Assembly (NCBI GenBank): GCA_902781045.1
Contig: CACZHT010000016.1
Span: 1-64,000 of the forward strand
Length of the DNA: 64,000 nt
Source of the DNA: an uncultured Bacteroidales bacterium
Lineage (GTDB): Bacteria > Bacteroidota > Bacteroidia > Bacteroidales > Muribaculaceae
Direction of reading: 5' to 3'
The position numbers were made by a program, and so were the translations under genes. Positions 59,388 through 64,000 of this stretch are shown one piece after another (positions within the stretch are counted from its first letter, which is position 1; each line of letters begins with the position of its first letter). The notes under the pieces are model-generated. The model saw nothing but the letters and a program-made list of their open reading frames with translations, made no database searches and had not been told where the DNA came from.

Positions 59388-59710
59388 CAATAGACCAACT
59401 GCAACAACGGGTGGATGACTGGATCACCACCGTGGGGGTGAGATATTTCTCGCCGCTGACCAATATGGCCATCCTCACCGAGGAGGTGGGCGAGGTGGCA
59501 CGCATCATGGCACGCCGCTATGGCGACCAGAGCGAGAAGCCCAGCGACCGTGACCGCGACTTGGGCGACGAGCTGGCCGATGTCATCTGGGTGGTCACCT
59601 GCCTGGCCAACCAGACGGGCATCGACCTGACCGAGGCCATCGAGCGAAACTTCGAAAAGAAAACCACTCGTGATGCCTCGCGCCACCAGAACAACCCAAA
59701 ACTCAAGTAA
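59384..59710 (+). CDS. MazG-like nucleotide pyrophosphohydrolase (108 aa)
   Basis: A small all-alpha NTP pyrophosphatase of the MazG/dCTPase superfamily: MAILTEEVGEVARIMARRYG gives the EExxE half and LGDELADVIWVVTCLANQTG the ExxD half of the magnesium site. It probably hydrolyses non-canonical or house-cleaning (d)NTPs to the monophosphate. The start overlaps dtd by 4 bp and deoC follows 24 bp later, so the three form one transcription unit linked to nucleotide and tRNA quality control. The exact substrate is unknown. Confidence 0.85.
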   Translation: MTIDQLQQRVDDWITTVGVRYFSPLTNMAILTEEVGEVARIMARRYGDQSEKPSDRDRDLGDELADVIWVVTCLANQTGIDLTEAIERNFEKKTTRDASRHQNNPKLK

Positions 59711-59734
59711 CTAACAATCAAAAAAATAACGACA

Positions 59735-60688
59735 ATGGAACACAATCATCATGACCACTGTGGTTGCGGGTGCGACCACAATCACGACCACGACAATGCG
59801 TCGCTCAATCGCTACCAGATTGTCATCGACCAGAGCCAGGTTAGCACCGACGATGCCGCCATCGCTGCCGATGTGCAGCGCATACTGGACGCTCACGAGC
59901 AGGAGAACCACAGCCCAGAGATCTATCAGTTCTTGCTCAACTGCGTGGACCTGACCACGCTGGCCACCGACGACAGCGAGCGCTCGGTGGCGCAGTTTGT
60001 GCAGCGTGTCAACGACTATGCCGAGGCCTATCCTCAACTCAAGAACGTGGCCGCTATCTGCGTCTACAGCAACTTTGCAGCCGTGGTGCGTGCACAGCTC
60101 GAGGTGAGCGATGTCAACATCGCCGTGTGCAGCGCTTGCTTCCCGTCGTCGCAGGCGCACATCGAGACCAAGATTGCCGAGACCGCGCTGGCTATCGCCG
60201 ATGGGGCAGATGAGGTCGACGTGGTGCTCAACGTGGGCTACTTCCGCGATGAGGCCTGGGAAGAAATGTGCGACGAGATTTATGAACTCAAGCAGACCAT
60301 CGGCGAGCAGCACCACCTCAAGGTCATTCTCGAGACCGGCCTGCTCAAGACTGCTGAGAACATCCGCCGCGCCAGCATACTGGCTATGCACAGCGGGGCT
60401 GACTTCATCAAGACCAGCACCGGCAAGGTCTACAGTGGTGCCACCCTCGAGGCGGCATACGTCATGTGCCAGTGCATCAAGGAGTTCTATCGGAAGACCG
60501 GCATCCGCGTGGGCTTCAAGGCTTCGGGAGGCATCCGCACCACCGACGACGCGGTCAAGTACTACACGCTGGTCAAGGAAATCCTGGGTGAGGAGTGGTT
60601 GAACAACGGCCTGTTCCGCATCGGCGCATCGAGCCTGGCCAACGCCCTGTTTGCCTCGATGACCGGCAGCGAGCAGAAGCCTTTCTAA
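59735..60688 (+). CDS. deoC: Deoxyribose-phosphate aldolase with His/Cys-rich N-terminal extension (317 aa)
   Basis: DeoC cleaves 2-deoxyribose 5-phosphate to acetaldehyde and glyceraldehyde 3-phosphate. The class I aldolase core has NIAVCSACFPSSQAHIETK, DEVDVVLNVGYFRDEAWEEM, ADFIKTSTGKVYSGATLEAA (Schiff-base Lys in the TSTGK segment) and GIRVGFKASGGIRTTDDAVK. The first 22 residues (MEHNHHDHCGCGCDHNHDHD) are rich in His, Cys and Asp and resemble metal-binding tails. They are not part of the usual DeoC fold. It is the third gene of the dtd-MazG-deoC unit. Confidence 0.93.
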   Translation: MEHNHHDHCGCGCDHNHDHDNASLNRYQIVIDQSQVSTDDAAIAADVQRILDAHEQENHSPEIYQFLLNCVDLTTLATDDSERSVAQFVQRVNDYAEAYPQLKNVAAICVYSNFAAVVRAQLEVSDVNIAVCSACFPSSQAHIETKIAETALAIADGADEVDVVLNVGYFRDEAWEEMCDEIYELKQTIGEQHHLKVILETGLLKTAENIRRASILAMHSGADFIKTSTGKVYSGATLEAAYVMCQCIKEFYRKTGIRVGFKASGGIRTTDDAVKYYTLVKEILGEEWLNNGLFRIGASSLANALFASMTGSEQKPF

Positions 60689-60794
60689 ATTTTCTAGAAC
60701 CTCTAGATTTTCTAGATCCTCTAGTGCCTCTAGAAAGATTCAAAAAACTATCAATCGAGTCAATCCCATACTAGCCCTCCAACGGCAGCGAGCG

Positions 60795-62612
60795 TTGTTG
60801 CAGCTGGAGTTTGAGCACGAGCGCGACGAGTTCAAGCGCCTGGGCGAGGTCATCGGTGTCGGCCGCAAGGTCAAGCGCGGCGACTGCTGGTGGCCCGTCA
60901 GGGTAGGGCGTAGCTACTACAACTCGCTCAACCAGCTCGTTGTCGAGGTCTATCGCAGCGAGGACGAGGACATCGAGCACAACTTTGAGTATGGTCGTCA
61001 AGTGATGTTCTTCCGCACCAGCGGCTTGGACTCCATCACCTACTTCGACTTCTCGGCCACCGTCAGTTATGCCGAGGAGCACCGCATGGTGGTCATCGTG
61101 CCCGATGCCGGTGTGGTGCAGCAGTTGCAGGCCGCCGAACAGCTGGGTGTGCAACTGTCGTTCGATGAGACCACCTATCGGCTCATGCTCGAGGCCATCG
61201 ATCGCGTGAGCCGAGCCAAGAACAATCGGCTGGCCGAGTTGCGCGACCTGTTCTACAACCCCGGCAAAGCCGAGAAGTTCACCTTCGCGCCGCTGTCGTT
61301 CCCATGGCTCAACCCCACCCAGGAGCGAGCTGTCAACGAGGTGTTGCGGGCCAAGGATGTGGCCGTGGTGCACGGTCCGCCGGGCACCGGCAAGACCACG
61401 ACGCTGGTCGAGGCTATCTACGAGACGCTGCGGCGCGAGAGTCAGGTGCTGGTGTGCGCCCAGAGCAACATGGCGGTGGACTGGATCAGCGAGCGGCTCA
61501 TGGATCGTGGCGTGGACGTGCTGCGTGTGGGCAACCCCACGCGCGTCAACGACAAGATGCTCTCGCAGACCTACGAGCGCCGCTACGAGGCGCACCCCGA
61601 CTATCCGCAACTGTGGGCCATGCGCAAGGCATTGCGCGAGGTGCGTGAGCACCGCCGTGGCACCGAGGCCTATCACCAGAAGGTCGACCGGCTGAAGAGC
61701 CGCATCACCGAGCTAGAGCTCCGCATCCACAACGACCTGTTTGCTCAGGCGCGAGTCATCTCGTGTACGCTGGCCGGCAGTGCTAGCCGCGTGCTCGAGG
61801 GCATGAAGTTTGCCACCCTGTTTATCGACGAGGCGGCTCAGGCCCTCGAGGCGGCATGCTGGATAGCCATCCGCAAGGCGGGTAGGGTAGTGCTGGCGGG
61901 CGATCACTGCCAGTTGCCGCCCACCATCAAGTGCTATGAGGCCCTCAAGGGCGGACTGGGACTGACACTGATGGAACGCATCGTGGCCAGCAACCCGCAG
62001 GTGGTGACGCTGCTGGGCGTGCAATATCGCATGAACGAGCAGATTATTCAGTTTTCTAGCGACTGGTTCTATGGCGGCAAGGTCGAGAGTGCGCCCGAGG
62101 TGCGGGACCGCGGCATCCTCGACTGGGACACGCCCATGGTGTGGCTTGACACCGCCGACCTGGACGGCAAGGAGGAGTTTGTCGGTGAGAGCTATGGCCG
62201 CATCAATCGTGCTGAGGCTGCGTTGACCCTGCAGACGTTGCAGGACTACTTCGACAAGGTGGGGCGTCAGCGCGTGCTCGACGAGCGGCTGGACGTGGGC
62301 ATCATCTCGCCCTATCGCGCCCAGGTGCAGCACCTGCGGCGGCTCATCCGCCAGAGTGCCTACTTCAAACCCTATCGCAGCCTCATCACGGTCAACACCG
62401 TCGATGGGTTCCAGGGGCAGGAGCGCGACATCATCGTCATCAGTCTGGTGCGTGCCAACGACGAGGGACAGATTGGCTTCTTGCGCGACCTGCGGCGCAT
62501 GAATGTCGCCATCACTCGCGCCCGCATGAAACTCATCATCCTGGGCGATGTGTCCACGCTCACGCGACATCCCTTCTATCGCAAACTCTATGAGCACATC
62601 CAGTCAATTTAA
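60795..62612 (+). CDS. UPF1/IGHMBP2-like superfamily 1 helicase (about 605 aa, start uncertain)
   Basis: The core has Walker A VVHGPPGTGKTTTLVEAIYE (about 190), VLVCAQSNMAVDWISERL, Walker B ATLFIDEAAQALEAACWIAI, AGDHCQLPPTIKC (motif III), and C-terminal VNTVDGFQGQERDIIVISLV and RRMNVAITRARMKLIILGD, all typical of SF1B UPF1-like RNA/DNA helicases. N-terminal RVGRSYYNSLNQLVVEVYR belongs to the beta-barrel 1B domain. No ATG fits the start: TTG 60795 or 60798 are possible, and the frame stays open upstream through RVNPILALQRQRA, so a non-ATG start further upstream is also possible. The cellular role is unknown. Confidence 0.88.
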   Translation: MLQLEFEHERDEFKRLGEVIGVGRKVKRGDCWWPVRVGRSYYNSLNQLVVEVYRSEDEDIEHNFEYGRQVMFFRTSGLDSITYFDFSATVSYAEEHRMVVIVPDAGVVQQLQAAEQLGVQLSFDETTYRLMLEAIDRVSRAKNNRLAELRDLFYNPGKAEKFTFAPLSFPWLNPTQERAVNEVLRAKDVAVVHGPPGTGKTTTLVEAIYETLRRESQVLVCAQSNMAVDWISERLMDRGVDVLRVGNPTRVNDKMLSQTYERRYEAHPDYPQLWAMRKALREVREHRRGTEAYHQKVDRLKSRITELELRIHNDLFAQARVISCTLAGSASRVLEGMKFATLFIDEAAQALEAACWIAIRKAGRVVLAGDHCQLPPTIKCYEALKGGLGLTLMERIVASNPQVVTLLGVQYRMNEQIIQFSSDWFYGGKVESAPEVRDRGILDWDTPMVWLDTADLDGKEEFVGESYGRINRAEAALTLQTLQDYFDKVGRQRVLDERLDVGIISPYRAQVQHLRRLIRQSAYFKPYRSLITVNTVDGFQGQERDIIVISLVRANDEGQIGFLRDLRRMNVAITRARMKLIILGDVSTLTRHPFYRKLYEHIQSI

Positions 62613-62627
62613 AATCGATAAATCACC

Positions 62628-64000
62628 ATGCACAAATCTCGAATCACAATGCCCACAGGCGCGGTGGCGGCGGTCATAGTCAACATGGCATTGGCCTACG
62701 TGGTGATGATGCTCACACGCATCATCTTCTTTGTCGAGAACTGGGCCACGTTTGCGCCCTACATGTCGTGGTCGCTGGCCGGCTCGATGCTCAGGGGGGC
62801 ACTGGTGTTTGACACCAGCGCGTTGCTCTATGTCAACGCGCTCTACCTGGTGTTGACCCTGCTGCCGTGGCACGGTAAGGAAACGCTAGGGTTTCATCGC
62901 GCGATGCGGTGGCTCTATGTGGTGACCAACGCCGTCGCGGCCGCCGGCAATCTGGTCGACTCGGTATTCTTCCAGTACACCGGCCGACGCACCACCGTGA
63001 CGGTGTTCAGCGAGTTTGGCGCTGAGGGCAACATCACCTCCATCATCCTCACCGAGGCCATGCGGCACTGGTATCTGGTGCTGGCCTTCGCCGTGCTGGT
63101 GTGGCTGGTGTGGCGGGGCTTCGTCATGCCGCGCCAGGGCGTTCGGCCGCCGCTGTGGCGCTACTACGTCACCCGTGTGGTGGCACTGCTGGTGTTCACT
63201 CCGCTGGCCATCATTGGCATCCGCGGCAGTGCCACGGCCGGCACGCGTCCCATCACCATCAGCAACGCCAACCAGTATGTCAACCGCCCCGTCGAGGCCA
63301 CCGTGGTGCTCAACACACCGTTCAGCATCATCCGCTCCATCGGCAAGAAAGCCTTTGTCACCCCCCACTACATGAGTCGCGACGAGATGGAGCGCACCTT
63401 CCAGCCCATCGTCCACCCCGTCACCGACTCGCTCTCACATCCCGGCAAGAACGTGGTCATTCTCATCGTCGAGAGCATGAGCAAGGAGTACATCGGTTCG
63501 CTCAATCCACAACTCGACGGCGGCCGTTATCGCGGTTATATGCCCTTTGTCGACTCGCTGGTGAGCCGCAGCCTGACGTGGCAGTACAGCTATGCCAACG
63601 GACGCATCTCGATGGATGCCATGCCCAGCATACTTGCCGGCCTGCCCATGATGGTCGAGCCGTTCTTCCTCACGCCGGCCTCGCTCAACGACGTGCGCGG
63701 CATCAGCGCCATGCTGCGCGACGAGGGCTACGAGACTGCCTTCTTCCACGGTGGGCACAACATCTCGATGGGATTCAGCGCCTTTGCCCACAGCATCGGC
63801 TTTGAGCGTTACTTCGGCCTGGATGAGTACTGCCAGAGCGATGACTATGGCGGCATGGACGACTTCGATGGCAAGTGGGCCATCTGGGACGAGCCGTTCT
63901 TGCAATATATGCTCGACGAGATGGATGATCTGGACCAGCCATTCCTGGTGTCGGCCTTCACCGCCTCGTCGCACCACCCCTACAACGTGCCCGAGCAGTA
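62628..64000 (+). CDS. LTA synthase-family sulfatase-like phosphotransferase (partial, runs off the window)
   Basis: The ATG at 62628 opens a frame with five membrane segments (VAAVIVNMALAYVVMMLTRI, ALLYVNALYLVLTLLPW, LVLAFAVLVWLVWRGFV and others). A periplasmic alkaline-phosphatase-fold domain follows: VVILIVESMSKEYIG (metal Glu), YANGRISMDAMPSILAGLP (nucleophile region, with Ser where LtaS has Thr) and FFHGGHNISMGF. Relatives in Bacteroidetes are thought to transfer phospho-groups from lipids to periplasmic glycans or lipids. At least 457 codons are present; the end lies beyond 64000. Confidence 0.88.
   Translation, partial: MHKSRITMPTGAVAAVIVNMALAYVVMMLTRIIFFVENWATFAPYMSWSLAGSMLRGALVFDTSALLYVNALYLVLTLLPWHGKETLGFHRAMRWLYVVTNAVAAAGNLVDSVFFQYTGRRTTVTVFSEFGAEGNITSIILTEAMRHWYLVLAFAVLVWLVWRGFVMPRQGVRPPLWRYYVTRVVALLVFTPLAIIGIRGSATAGTRPITISNANQYVNRPVEATVVLNTPFSIIRSIGKKAFVTPHYMSRDEMERTFQPIVHPVTDSLSHPGKNVVILIVESMSKEYIGSLNPQLDGGRYRGYMPFVDSLVSRSLTWQYSYANGRISMDAMPSILAGLPMMVEPFFLTPASLNDVRGISAMLRDEGYETAFFHGGHNISMGFSAFAHSIGFERYFGLDEYCQSDDYGGMDDFDGKWAIWDEPFLQYMLDEMDDLDQPFLVSAFTASSHHPYNVPEQ

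Overview
The window comes from a moderately GC-rich Bacteroidales bacterium, possibly Muribaculaceae or a relative (the family is a guess). Signs are promoters of the Bacteroidetes type (TTG/TTTG, about 20 bp, TAnnTTTG), cargo proteins with type IX secretion C-terminal domains, a TonB-dependent receptor beside a DUF5689 lipoprotein, and PCMD-like and DUF2851 proteins. Two parS sites near mnmG suggest the window lies close to the replication origin.

Layout. 1-5300: secreted surface proteins, namely a truncated 54-codon ORF, three tandem paralogues with near-identical signal peptides (the first broken by an in-frame TGA), and a five-Asp-box protein. 5300-11570 (minus): a butyrate-type operon, CoA-transferase beta subunit, crt, hbd, acyl-CoA dehydrogenase, etfB, etfA, with no thiolase or transferase alpha subunit beside it. 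11600-14170: pdxJ and nadK from overlapping divergent promoters, then a YgjP-like metallopeptidase. 14179-33965 (minus): the division and cell wall cluster rsmH-ftsL-ftsI-murE-mraY-murD-ftsW-murG-murC-ftsQ-ftsA-ftsZ. It is interrupted twice: a four-helix-bundle (S23/IVS-type) gene between murG and murC, and a 3 kb array of three orphan RHS-type toxin tips with candidate immunity genes between ftsQ and ftsA.

34280-40430 (minus): a LytTR regulator with its histidine kinase, an MBOAT acyltransferase with an SGNH hydrolase, an outer-membrane barrel protein, and tRNA-Phe. 40650-49150 (plus): a DUF2851 protein, a PCMD-like secreted protein, a 0.73 kb repeat block holding two copies of a MITE with 18-bp terminal inverted repeats, then the TonB receptor and DUF5689 lipoprotein. 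49430-64000 (plus): a membrane-anchored AraC-type regulator, a MATE exporter, comM, ybeY, mnmG, apt, uvrC, dtd, a MazG-like gene, deoC with a His/Cys-rich extension, a UPF1-like helicase and a truncated LTA-synthase-family gene.

The most notable features are the toxin/immunity array inside the cell-division cluster, the parS pair (one perfect site inside uvrC), and several small palindromic or MITE-like elements, including a family with TATCTGTTCAGCGATT-type ends at several intergenic sites. Start codons were moved downstream of the longest possible ORF wherever family alignment favoured it. No similarity search could be run, so family names rest on recognised motifs.
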